Source: Branchiostoma floridae
Taxonomy: Eukaryota > Chordata > Leptocardii > Amphioxiformes > Branchiostomatidae
Length of the DNA: 64,000 nt
NCBI RefSeq assembly: GCF_000003815.2
Contig: NC_049982.1
Location: 32,553,057-32,617,056, forward strand
Reading direction: 5' to 3'
Below the pieces are notes generated by a model, which saw nothing but the letters and a program-made list of their open reading frames with translations, did no database searches and was not told the origin of the DNA. The position numbers and the translations under genes were made by a program. Shown here in pieces: positions 12,201-20,124 of this stretch. How positions within the stretch are numbered: the stretch's first letter is position 1; each line of letters starts with the position of its first letter.

Positions 12201-15200
12201 ATTGTCTAATGTTCTCTGGAAGACGAAACGCTGACGTCTTTTATTATGTAACTCTATTTTATAATGAATGTTTTATAATTATACGTTTTTAAGACTGATA
12301 CTCTTGGGCGAACATACGCCCACAATTGTAATTTGGTTTAGAATTTCAGTTTATGTACAAAACTGCAAGAACCAAAATAAAGCTCTCATCTCTCATCTCC
12401 CATGATGGGGTATCATCACCATAAGTTTCTTTCATTTCATCAAAAGTCTCCTTTGGTGTGCGTCCTTGCGCCGGATCACTGCGCGACACTCAACTGACTC
12501 CATTTCACACCTGACTCAGTTCAAACTCCTGTAAATCAAAAACCACAATTAGTTCAGAGCTGTTTTTTGCAACATAATCTATAGAGATATGAATCATTAC
12601 ACATACACAATTTCATCTAGATCAGACAACTAGACGTGGGTCAGGGGTATTACTTATTGAACGCCCCTCGTAAGTATGTCTGGTCTCACTGGAAGGTAGG
12701 AGAGCAGCAGACATCTGTACAAAGGTTAGTTTTTGTTTGTTTGAACGTAGGTGAACAGCATATAACTCGAGAAGCTGAGTATGGATTTTTATGATATTTG
12801 GTATTTGAGTAGCGGTTGCGAAAAGGAAGGTCGAGTTCGAAAATGATTGGTGTAGCATTTTTTGGCAGGACGGTAGCGGGCCGAGTGTGTGCGTCCGTTC
12901 GTTTGTGGAATACATATCTCGAGAAGCCATTAATGGATCCTGATGATATTTGGTAGGTGGGTAGGGGTCAAGAAAACGAAGGTCAAGTTCGGAAATGGGC
13001 CCCCTAGCGGCTTCCTAAGGTACTGCAGCAAAGCTTCAATTTTTTACATTCATATAGCCCGTGGAGCTGCTTGGTCAGCTATCGACTCCGTGTGTTTGTT
13101 GTTTACAGTATCTCTGTATCGAGCCCTAAACACCGATTTGTTGAGCGTGACGTGAACCAAGTGTTTACATTCATATAGCCCGTGGAGCTGCTTGGTCAGC
13201 TATCGGCTACGTGTGTTTGTTGTTTACAGTATCTCTGTATGGAGCCCTAAACACCGATTTGTTGATGGTGACGTGAACCAAGTGTTTACATTCAAAGCCC
13301 GTAGAGCGCTGCTTGGACAGACCTCTGACCGATTTGTTTTGGGTGACGTGAACCAAATGTTTACATTCATAGCCCGTAGAGCGCTGCTTGGACAGACCTC
13401 TGACCGATTTGTTTTGGGTGACGTGAACCAAATGTTTACATTCATAGCCCGTGCAGCGCTGCTCAAGCAGTTCTTTGTTACCGTATAGAGCCCTCTGACC
13501 GATTTGTTTTGGGTAACGTGAATCAAATGTTTAACGTGACATTCATAGCCTGTGTAACGGAACCATGTTTTATATTAATGGTGGCGTAGAGCTGCTAGTT
13601 CAGCCCGTTTGTTTGTCCTCTACGAGAGAACCTCCTCCGTGTAGTACTAAAAATTCCATGAAGGTGACGAGAACCAAGTGTTTGTATTCATAGCGCATAG
13701 AACTCGCTCGGTGGAGCTGGAGGGCTGCACGAGCAACCTCCATGGAGGTCAGCTCTGTGGAGCTCCTCCATGGAGGTTGCTCGTGCAACCCCTTCTCCCG
13801 CAACCTCTTGGTCTCGAGCCGAACATGCTGCCACTGCGCCACGCGGTTCCATCAACATGTACATATTGATAATGCAAATGACGACCCATTTGCATAATTA
13901 ATGAGAAAAAAGAAACGTGTTGACGGATCATCATGATTTTTGGTATGTAGATAGCCTAAGTGAAGACTTACATAGTGGGATACTAATCATGCAAATTAAC
14001 AGCTAATTTGCATAATTAATGAGGAAAGTTTATAAATCCACTGCAGTGCATGATAGGACTTTCAAACTTGTCACATATGTATCTGAGAAAGGAAGAGATG
14101 TCAATAGGCCAAAGTCCTCTATCATCATTTACTATTCGGCCAGGCCGGAGTCTGGCAGAGACTACATGACATCTCATAGATCTTACCGGACATAATTGTC
14201 ATGACCATTGACCGCCCAACTTTCCCCACAGCCGGTCGGTCTGAGCCCGTACTCCGCACACAGGTTTTGGTAATCTCTGCACCAGTTTTCCGAGGAAGAC
14301 AGACCGTCTGATGGCAGCCGCGCCTCGATGGCAAAGAAGTCGAATCCCTGATAGTGCTGATTCGCCGTACGGAGGACCTCGAATGCATGGTTCCCGCCTA
14401 AGGACAGTGGTATTTTGTGTGTATTACGTTTGCAAGCATAGATATAAATCAAGTACGTTAAAGGATACACTGTTGGCTGTTCGCCATGCACCATCTGAGG
14501 AAGGGCCAAGGGAAATTTATTTAAATCCTTCTAACGCCTTTCGGTGCATCTCCGTTCCCATCGCCAATGTCGGTCCACGCCGTGAATTGTGAAGAATTAC
14601 AGCAGCTGCAGGTGGCTAGTCCGCAGTAATTTGCGTTCTACTTCACTCTTTGTCATGAATACTANNNNNNNNNNNNNNNNNNNNNNNNNNNNNNNNNNNN
14701 NNNNNNNNNNNNNNNNNNNNNNNNNNNNNNNNNNNNNNNNNNNNNNNNNNNNNNNNNNNNNNNNGGCTGACTCCCCTAGCGTACTATTGACTCTATTTGT
14801 CCAATTTCTACAATTAGACCACCGAACCACGGAGCCTGGTAGAGGCTAATGAATACTCAGTTCAAGGTAGAAAAGACATTTTACAGTATTTGGTATAGCC
14901 TGGCCGGGGTTTGAACCAGTGATCTACCGAACGCAAGGTGAACAATAAGTCATTTCACAGGACGAGATGAAGGTAAAACGTTAAAAATTCAAACTTTGTG
15001 GGAAGAAATTGCTCTGAATCTCTATGTAACAAAAGGCCTATAAAAAGGCCATAATGAGGCAAGATTCTACACGATACCATTCTGCTCTATAGAGTCAATC
15101 GATCGCGAGTTTAAATTTCTAATAGCTTCAAGGTATAGACCAACTTGATTTTAAACATTGTACGATTCCACATTATTGCCTTGCCGCGCATGGCGCGGCA

Positions 15201-16976
15201 TGGCCATGTGGCCACTATTTTCTTGGTTGGTTCAATGGTTCAATGGTTCAATGGTTCAAGCAATGTTAACCCAGCCCTTCCAAAGGCCCTTCCAAAGGCC
15301 CTTCCAAAGGCCCTTCCAAAGGCCCTTCCCAGTTCTCTTTCTCGAGGACAAACTTACGGCTTAGGCGACCAACAGTACATCCCCGTCAATCTTTATACCT
15401 CCCTTTTACGCATTTGATAACAGTTGTGGTCGGTACTGAAAGCCTCTTAACATCTGGTTACATCGAATGAATGAAGCGTTCGTATGGTGATATTTCAGAT
15501 CCATTGGAGTAAATATATAATCAAGTGAATTATCTCGCATAATAATTTGCATTACCTATTCATAAAGATGAAATAAATGCCTAATTAGACCAATGCATTG
15601 CATGTGAATATATAAGTAGGCAATGACGTCATCGAAACGTCTCAAGAACGTTTGACTAGGTATTTCAACGCTACCACGAAAACCCTCTGCCGTACGGCAA
15701 TCCGTAAATTTACTACCATCTTCCCACACCCGCGGTACAAAAACTATCCGGTTCTAGAGGCAAATTTACCCATCAAAATAAAGGATGTGTTTCTTTTGCT
15801 TGAAAATTGTTTAAAACGCCAGAAATTTGCCGGTGAAAACGGCGCGGCGTAAGCGGGGAGGCCGGGGCTTCGGATCGTGGTTCCACACTTCCGGCTGTTT
15901 TGATGTCATCGGCATGTTTCTCAAAGAATTCTGTGTCGATTGTATGTATCCTGAAGACTGAGCCTTTGACCTTGAAAAATGTTGAACTTGTCCTAATAAA
16001 TTTAGTGTTTACACAATGTCTACCTATTGATATTTTATCTCTTATTAGTACAAACATCTGTCTTCTATATTCTATTATCTAAGTGTAAAGTTGTACTGTT
16101 GATACAGTGTAACATCATGGCTCAACATGAAAATAATGCGACATATTCACACACTTACCTTTCACCTTGACCAAGTTGACCTTGTTATAAGGCAATTAAT
16201 ATTGCTGATATTCTATAGATGTGACATTGTTGGTAATATAAGATACCATAATGTTGTGTACATTGCAAAAGTATATGAAGTATGATATTTAATCTTCTAC
16301 AATGCGACTCAACTGGTGCAAAAAACACCATTGACTGTAACCCAAAATGTGAACTTTTAAACCCAAATTTACTTATTTCTTAAAGAATAAGGTAAGTTGA
16401 CAATTATTGTGTGAAAGGACACCAGTGGGTGCTGCATACTTCGACCCTGTGTAAAAGCATAATAAAATGCCATGAATGTTCAGAACTCTGTGGAGTGATT
16501 CTATGTAGTACATATTACGGGGAAATAAGATAAAACAAGCTTTGCAGCCTTTACTTACCTTTTCATCACCCCTCAAAAAAGGTATTTTTTTAATTTTCAT
16601 CGTTTATCGCGCAGCCGGCCATATCTGAGGGTAGGTTTTGGCAACTTTGTGGAGCCATATCTCAGCAACCCTTCAAGCTATTCGCTTAATCTAAAAAGCA
16701 TTTTACTCCTCTTGGTTAGCTCTTTCAGAAACAGTAAAAACAGTCATTGTATTGTGTTTTTGCCAAGGCACAGCATTTTGCCTTGCCGGGCTTGAAGTGC
16801 TGACCTACTTTTTCCTGACGATATCCCTAACACGCGGCAAGGCACAACTTTTTTAAAAAGATTTCTTGTTTTTGTACTACACCGAAAAAGAATGGTGGTA
16901 TATACATGGCTTTACCTGACACCAGAGCGGGTGCACACAGCACTAAGAACAGCCAAACGGTACCGGGACGCTCCAT
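1..16976 (-). CDS. Secreted EGF-repeat / C-type lectin-like protein (5' part; continues off left edge)
   Basis: This is a multi-exon gene read right to left. Exons I can support are 16916-16976, 14187-14397, 5680-5933, 5411-5515, 4331-4444, 4020-4133, 3270-3494, 2113-2241, 1685-1804, 1408-1521, 1133-1216 and, less surely, 318-403. Codon phase agrees at every junction from the start codon to 1133. Exon 1 encodes a start Met and a hydrophobic signal peptide ending near ALVSG. Exons 2-3 form a cysteine-containing N-terminal region of about 155 residues that I do not recognise. Three EGF modules follow, then a C-type lectin-like domain split over two exons, then further EGF modules. Several EGF modules start D-x-D-E-C, as in calcium-binding EGF. 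All EGF exons are phase 1-1, the usual exon-shuffling arrangement. The product is probably extracellular and adhesive or a binding protein. The ortholog is not identified and the C terminus lies outside the window. Confidence 0.82.
318..403 (-). CDS. Possible EGF-like exon with CPNGMTC motif
   Basis: The minus strand encodes [13 protein letters not shown] followed by GSFSCRAG and a GT donor. The pattern resembles the short module at 1133-1216. The reading frame needed here is not the phase 1 expected from the preceding exon, so either another exon lies between them or this copy is decayed. Confidence 0.45.
455..650 (-). mobile_element. Fragment of the hammerhead-bearing fold-back family
   Basis: It begins with the family start CATCCAGGTAA, has a short CTACAATA-type repeat, then ACAACTGGAT, then the segment containing the ribozyme-like core on the minus strand. 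It matches the arms of the copy at 24984-25665 but has no second arm here, so it is truncated. Confidence 0.6.
540..590 (-). ncRNA. Hammerhead-ribozyme-like core (copy 1)
   Basis: Read on the minus strand the order is CUGAAGA, one A, GAGUGA, loop UGGGUG, UCACUC, GAAAC. The six-base arms pair perfectly as stem II between the two conserved core strands. Stem III would be the minimal A-C/G-U pair. Stem I is weak and an extra A follows CUGAAGA, so activity is unproven. Confidence 0.45.
1133..1804 (-). CDS. EGF-module exons downstream of the lectin domain
   Basis: Exon 1685-1804 encodes a module with [14 protein letters not shown], and 1408-1521 encodes [16 protein letters not shown]. Exon 1133-1216 encodes a shorter, irregular module containing [16 protein letters not shown]. 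All have consistent phase 1 boundaries with GT/AG splice sites. The third module lacks the second half of a standard EGF, so it may be completed by another exon or be a divergent half-module. Confidence 0.75.
2113..3494 (-). CDS. C-type lectin-like domain (two exons)
   Basis: The exon at 3270-3494 opens with GACYQFS and reads through WIGIKVPP. It joins in phase 1 to 2113-2241, which contains [16 protein letters not shown] and ends HNYVCQ. The cysteine at the start, the WIG strand and the closing YVCQ pattern are those of the C-type lectin fold. The usual calcium-site triplets (EPN or QPD, then WND) are not evident, so sugar binding by the canonical calcium mode is doubtful. It sits about residues 288-404 of the predicted protein, between EGF modules. 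Confidence 0.75.
2830..2936 (-). repeat. tRNA-derived (Leu/Ser-like) pol III relic
   Basis: On the minus strand GCGTGGCCGAGCGGT is a good A box and D-arm of a class II (Leu/Ser type) tRNA, and GTTTCGAACCCCA lies about 60 bases later as the B box. A T-run and TTG repeats follow. The 3' acceptor strand does not pair with the 5' strand, so this is a SINE head or tRNA pseudogene, not a working tRNA. Confidence 0.5.
3461..3586. repeat. 63-bp tandem duplication of a lectin exon boundary
   Basis: The segment 3461-3523 is repeated at 3524-3586. The unit contains the first codons of the lectin exon, its splice acceptor and adjacent intron. The gene therefore has two identical acceptor sites on the minus strand, at about 3495 and about 3558. 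Confidence 0.75.
3620..3816. repeat. GTGA/GAGT tetranucleotide microsatellite
   Basis: Nearly pure GTGA repeats with a few interruptions. The long open frames across it (Ser-Leu-Thr-His repeats on the minus strand) are artefacts of the repeat. Confidence 0.9.
4020..5515 (-). CDS. Three tandem EGF-module exons
   Basis: Exons 5411-5515, 4331-4444 and 4020-4133 each encode one six-cysteine EGF module, for example [25 protein letters not shown] and [13 protein letters not shown] followed by CxC and GxxC. The second and third start with T-D-E-C or D-I-D-E-C, the calcium-binding variant. All three are flanked by phase 1 junctions. The introns between the first two are almost wholly GTGA-type microsatellite and contain an assembly gap, so a missing exon there cannot be excluded. 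Confidence 0.82.
4515..5280. repeat. Large GTGA/GAGT microsatellite with 100-N gap
   Basis: About 770 bp of GTGA-type repeat is interrupted by the assembly gap at 4687-4786. True length is unknown. It fills the intron between two EGF exons. Confidence 0.9.
4687..4786. other. Assembly gap, 100 N
   Basis: Exactly 100 Ns inside the GTGA microsatellite; real length unknown. Confidence 0.98.
5680..14397 (-). CDS. Exons 2-3: unrecognised cysteine-rich N-terminal domain
   Basis: Two exons (14187-14397 and 5680-5933) join in phase 2 and encode about 155 residues between the signal peptide and the first EGF. The first half contains [12 protein letters not shown] and [10 protein letters not shown]. 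The second contains [18 protein letters not shown] and [12 protein letters not shown]. Regular cysteines suggest a disulfide-bonded extracellular fold. I cannot name the family. The intron between the two exons is about 8.25 kb because of the transposon composite at 6198-12670 and the satellite repeats after it. Confidence 0.7.
6690..7411 (+). pseudogene. Non-LTR endonuclease domain, frameshifted
   Basis: The conserved steps of an apurinic-type endonuclease are visible: [34 protein letters not shown] and ASDHN (the catalytic Ser-Asp-His). The frame changes near 7080, between the VAVYI and GDFN blocks, and again near 7410. This domain nicks target DNA during retrotransposition; this copy cannot make an intact protein. 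Confidence 0.75.
7420..9840 (+). pseudogene. Non-LTR reverse transcriptase, interrupted
   Basis: From 7420 a linker region leads to the finger motif [16 protein letters not shown] (after the insert 7961-8612). [29 protein letters not shown], the catalytic YADD at about 9280, and a C-terminal thumb region follow. There is a stop plus frameshift near 8970. The frame ends at 9840 where the following sequence changes to Gypsy-derived DNA. Confidence 0.8.
7961..8612. mobile_element. Harbinger-like non-autonomous insert with TAA duplication
   Basis: The ends are inverted repeats: GGTGCACACACCAGTT on the left, and CTGGTGTGTGCCCC on the right. TAA lies immediately on both sides (7958-7960 and 8613-8615). 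Removing the insert and one TAA rejoins the reverse transcriptase frame exactly. The interior is AT-rich and non-coding. The 3-bp TAA target is characteristic of PIF/Harbinger elements. Confidence 0.75.
9868..9960 (-). repeat. tRNA-like pol III promoter relic
   Basis: On the minus strand TGGCCGAACGGTTTGCACG resembles an A box and GCGGGTTCGAATCCTGG is a strong B box. The arms do not fold into a full tRNA. It lies at the 3' (LTR) side of the Gypsy fragment and may be a SINE insertion into it. Confidence 0.45.
10129..11604 (-). pseudogene. Ty3/Gypsy pol fragment: RNase H end plus integrase
   Basis: This 491-codon open frame begins inside the RNase H region (GNADGLSR). It contains the integrase zinc finger H154, H161, C191, C194 and the catalytic triad D223, D283, E319, with 35 residues between the last two. 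A GPY/F-type module closes it. On the minus strand a polypurine tract near 10012-10025 is followed by TGTAACAGTGG, a plausible 3' LTR start. Gag, protease and reverse transcriptase are missing, so the element is a 5'-truncated remnant, though the integrase itself is still open. Confidence 0.85.
11615..11996 (+). mobile_element. Possible LTR in opposite orientation
   Basis: The segment starts TGTGATGG and ends TTTCAACA, and contains AATAAA at 11899-11904, which would fit an LTR of about 380 bp on the plus strand. No target duplication is seen, and it abuts the opposite-strand pol fragment. The call is tentative. Confidence 0.3.
13045..13560. repeat. Tandem satellite with about 120-bp and 79-bp units
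   Basis: Two units of about 120 bp (starting near 13045 and 13166) are followed by about three shorter 79-bp units. All share the block ending GTGACGTGAACCAA plus ATGTTTACATTCA or similar. The shorter units lack the middle block. Open frames across it only mirror the repeat. Confidence 0.8.
13720..13795. repeat. Strong hairpin, about 23-bp arms
   Basis: TGCACGAGCAACCTCCATGG reads inwards to a short loop and is followed by its exact reverse complement ending GTTGCTCGTGCA. A tRNA-like A box (TGGCGCAGTGG on the minus strand) lies just to the right near 13840, suggesting a truncated tRNA-derived SINE. Confidence 0.65.
14665..14764. other. Assembly gap, 100 N
   Basis: Exactly 100 Ns in intron 1 of the EGF/lectin gene; real length unknown. 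Confidence 0.98.
15225..15330. repeat. Two adjacent minisatellites
   Basis: About four copies of TTCAATGG are followed by five copies of the 12-mer CCTTCCAAAGGC. Both are perfect or nearly so. Confidence 0.85.
16916..16976 (-). CDS. Exon 1, signal peptide of the EGF/lectin gene
   Basis: On the minus strand an ATG at 16976-16974 opens 20 codons plus one base before a GTAAAG donor. The peptide begins MERPG, runs through a leucine/valine-rich core and ends ALVSG, a normal signal peptide with a likely cleavage near the end. The phase 1 donor joins exactly to the exon ending at 14397, giving a Gly codon across the junction. Confidence 0.8.
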
Positions 16977-17596
16977 CCTGCACGGCGGTCAACTCTAAAA
17001 TGAACAACAACGTACAGTCTTGTACTTTGTAACTGTTTCTTATCCTCAAATGGCTCTAAAGTGGAATGTTTTATTTTTCCTGGTCATAGTTGTCATAAAC
17101 ATTCCATTACCACATATTTTGATATTTCGAACATTCAAACATTGTCCATACACCATGCTCTCTTTATGGCAACGTTCAAACGCGTCACTCCAGGTACAGT
17201 ATATATACCGGGAAACAAATTTACTGGTGTATTTGATAAATAGTGTAATCAGGCAAAGTGCATTGTTTTTTCTGTCCGCAAACTGATCGCTAGGGGAGAA
17301 GTTCAGGGCATATGTGGAATGTATATCTTTCTGGTCCGTCATTTTGCACAGTTTGTAGAACTCCATGACCTCATACATTTGCCTATGGCAAGGAGGTTAT
17401 ATAGAGATCCTTGATTTGCCAAATAATGTTAACCTTAACGATCGACGAATTATTAATGTTTCTCATGGATTATACAATTTAGGTCCTTGTTTGCATGAAT
17501 CGTATCAGTTGATTATTATCTTTACGTAAGGTACGTCGATGTAGGTTAGACATCCAGGTAATAAGATACACCAAAAGGTAGTTACTCAAGCAACTG

Positions 17597-17660
17597 GATA
17601 TGGTTTTGAAACGGTCAGACGTTTCGGAAAGTATCCAATATCCTTCGTCAGTGACACTGA
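17597..17660 (-). ncRNA. Hammerhead-like core, partner arm (decayed)
   Basis: The minus-strand arm has CUGACGA and GAAACGUC in the right order, but stem II (GGAUAU against CUUUCC) keeps only the outer pairs. It is probably an inactive copy of the plus-strand one at 17910. Confidence 0.35.
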
Positions 17661-17909
17661 AGCTGAGATCTGGAAGAAACAGGTCAACTAAAACAACAGG
17701 AGCTAATTGACTCTTTTGCATTAACTGTGTCTTAGCCTTGCTATCCTTTGAAATCCAAATTGTCTTCAGCCTGACTTTGGCTTACCTTTGTTTTCTTTGG
17801 AACCCAAATTGTCTTCAGTCTAAATTGTCTTACAACGTTTCCTATTGGACAACTCAAATTTTCTTCATTCATAGTTAGAGTATAAAAGACCTGTTTATTC
17901 CAGATCTAT

Positions 17910-17965
17910 TCAGTGTCACTGACGAAGGATAGTGGATTCTATCCGAAACGTCTGACCGTTTCAAA
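17910..17965 (+). ncRNA. Hammerhead-ribozyme-like core (copy 2, best stem II)
   Basis: CUGACGA (17919-17925), one A, GGAUAG, loop UGGAUU, CUAUCC, then GAAA (17945-17948). Stem II is six perfect pairs and differs in sequence from the copies at 540 and 25590. The following ACG...CGU could form a three-pair stem III. Stem I is not convincing in cis. Confidence 0.5.
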
Positions 17966-20124
17966 ACCATATCCAGTTGCTTGAGTAACTCCTTTTTGGT
18001 GTATCTTTACGTAAGTAACGGAAGTATGAAAATCTTAGCAAAAGAGGCTTTTGCAATTTTACTTAACTTAAAAACGCTGCAAGTTCGAAGTTCCCGTCAT
18101 ATACCACTACTACCACTATGAAATTATATCATTTTCTCATCAATTATGCCAGAACAGGAGATATCACAACCGGAAGTTCCACCGCAGTACATTAGAAAGC
18201 CGCTAGGGGGCACCATCGAAATTGCCTTTCGCTTTCCGACCCAACTACCAAATATCATAAGGATATTTCCATGGTTTCTCGAGTAATGTTGTCTACAAAC
18301 AAACAAACAAACAAACACACACACACAAACACCTTCTGACTGAAGTTCTGAGCGAAGATATTATAATAAGCAAAACCAGATTAACGGTAATAACTATCAT
18401 GGCAGCTTACTACAAGATTATATTATGATTCCTACGTGGAGAAATATCCTTTAGACTATGTACAATTGTATTCCTGGGGGTCTGTAGGTCAAGAAGGTAC
18501 ACCTGCATTTTACATGTTTTGCTCTTACTATTTTCTCGGTAGTCGGTATATATAAAAGCTTACGGAATTAGTCATACATGTGACCATACATGTTGTTCAG
18601 AGGCAGTCTTCTCTTGGTTTCCTTATCAATAAGCATTTGGACCTCCCTTCAGTAAATGATTTTGAACATTTGACGTTATATGAAAGCCTCAATTGCCATT
18701 GAAAACAAGATGTGGTATGTTAAATCAGACTATAGTAGTCCTTAGTTACCACACCATTGCTCTGTAAAGCTCTATTTAGCTACCAGAGGGCGCTTGCAAG
18801 TTCATGAAATGTCGAGAATTGAGCAAGTGACCTAGATTCTCTCAATCCCATAGCCCCGTTTACCTCATTGGACATATTTACCTTCGCCAAGAAGGTTATA
18901 TTTTCGGTTAAGGCCTCATGTTGTGTCCCTATATGTAGGTTAACAGCATGTAAGTGAGTATCTGTTGATTGATTTTTATGATATTTGGTATTTAAGAAGC
19001 GGTTGCGGAAACGAAGGTCGTGTTTGAAAATGGTTGACGTAGACCTCATTTGCATAATTAGAGAAAATATTAACGTGTTGACGGATTGTCATGATTTTTG
19101 TTATGTAGATGGCCTATCATTTACTACTCGGCCAGGCCGGAGTCTGGTAGAGACTACACGATTTTGAAAAAGCACTATGAAAGTTGCGCTGGAAAGTATC
19201 AGAACAGTGTACATAATTTCATTGTCACCTTCGCCAAGAAGGTTATGTTTTTGGTAGCGTTTGTGGGGAACATACGTTCATGCAGTCGTTTGCTATTGGG
19301 GCAGCTACTCTTTAGCAATACATGAATAAGACCTTAAAGTCTTGAATAAAGGCATGATTATTTGGCGAAGGAATGTGTTCGTGGAACTCTAGTTTTGCAA
19401 TTATTTTTGTATTTCCCTCTTAAATCAGACTGGCTTTTGACTACTAAGTATTGGTATAAAACAAGAAAGTCAAACAAGACAATGAACTACTTAGCACTGT
19501 CGAGTAGGTCCCATTTTTTTAAATTGATACAAATCATCTCCCATACAAAAATATACAAATTTCAGACAACTTTATACAAAATTGTAAATACTTAATATAC
19601 AATTTGCCATCATGTTAATGTTACTTCTCCTTACAGCTTGCTTTTTTAAAAAGTTTACAATAATTTACACTTGAAACGTTACAGTTTGAAGAGAAATCGG
19701 TATCCCTTTTCTCAAAATTCTTCACACGGGAAAAAATATGATTTCATGGATAAAATCATACATTTGATTCTGATCACCAGCATTGTAACCTTCAGTCTTA
19801 CTACTGTATCTAAAAAGGCACATCATACAGTCCAAGGCAGTGTCTCTTAAACATTATATACACATGAAACTATTCTTGTCTATGTCTGTGATCTACTGCC
19901 CAATGAGAATACATGTATGTGTTCTATCTGCCTTAAATGAAGTCACAGATGCAGTGAACTGCCCAGTCCTAGTCTAGTTAGTGGTGCTGAAAATTTGGGT
20001 ACATGTAAATCTTCCTTGTTGGAAATTATACTTAAATTCTGCTACGGAATGGATTCTACCCACACAGATAAACTTTTAAGCTACACCTTAGAGAGGTCCC
20101 ATTGGAAGATGAGAGAGCATAATA

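Larger units (their letters stand above)
6470..12398 (+). mobile_element. CR1/L2-group non-LTR retrotransposon, interrupted and inactive
   Basis: An endonuclease region (6690-7340) and a reverse transcriptase region (7950-9840) lie in order on the plus strand. The 3' tail at about 12012-12398 has an AATAAA-like signal and ends in short CTCATCT repeats, typical of CR1/L2 elements. The body is broken by a 652-bp insert (7961-8612), by Gypsy-derived DNA (about 9850-12010) and by frameshifts near 7080, 7410 and 8970. The clade assignment rests on domain style only. Confidence 0.7.
6198..12670. mobile_element. Mariner-type inverted-repeat shell enclosing other retroelements
   Basis: The ends are CGAGGGGCGTTCAATAAG at 6198 and its reverse complement ending at 12670, flanked by TA on both sides, the mariner/Tc1 target. 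The inverted arms are long, about 272 bp (6198-6469 and 12399-12670). Each arm includes the start of a mariner-like transposase reading frame ([12 protein letters not shown] on the plus strand). The rest of the transposase is absent. Between the arms lie a CR1-like non-LTR element and a Gypsy pol fragment. It sits in intron 2 of the EGF/lectin gene. Confidence 0.75.
17520..18015. mobile_element. Fold-back element carrying two inverted hammerhead-like cores
   Basis: The arms are about 110 bp, each containing GATACACCAAAA, TTGCTTGAGTAACT-type sequence and a ribozyme-like core pointing inward or outward. The left end starts with ACATCCAGGTAAT, the same family start seen at 455, 25005 and 27065. 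The spacer is about 220 bp and non-coding. Confidence 0.7.
16977..20124. other. Intergenic, repeat-rich, no gene seen
   Basis: This is the tail-to-head space between the EGF/lectin gene start and the 3' end of the next minus-strand gene. It holds the fold-back element at 17520-18015. It also has diverged copies of interspersed repeats shared with 12770-14170, for example GGCCAGGCCGGAGTCTGG at 14132-14155 and 19130-19150. I find no convincing exon. Confidence 0.6.

Noticed and set aside
13192-13526. About 100-codon frames on both strands
   Set aside because: They follow the 79-bp satellite and repeat with it.
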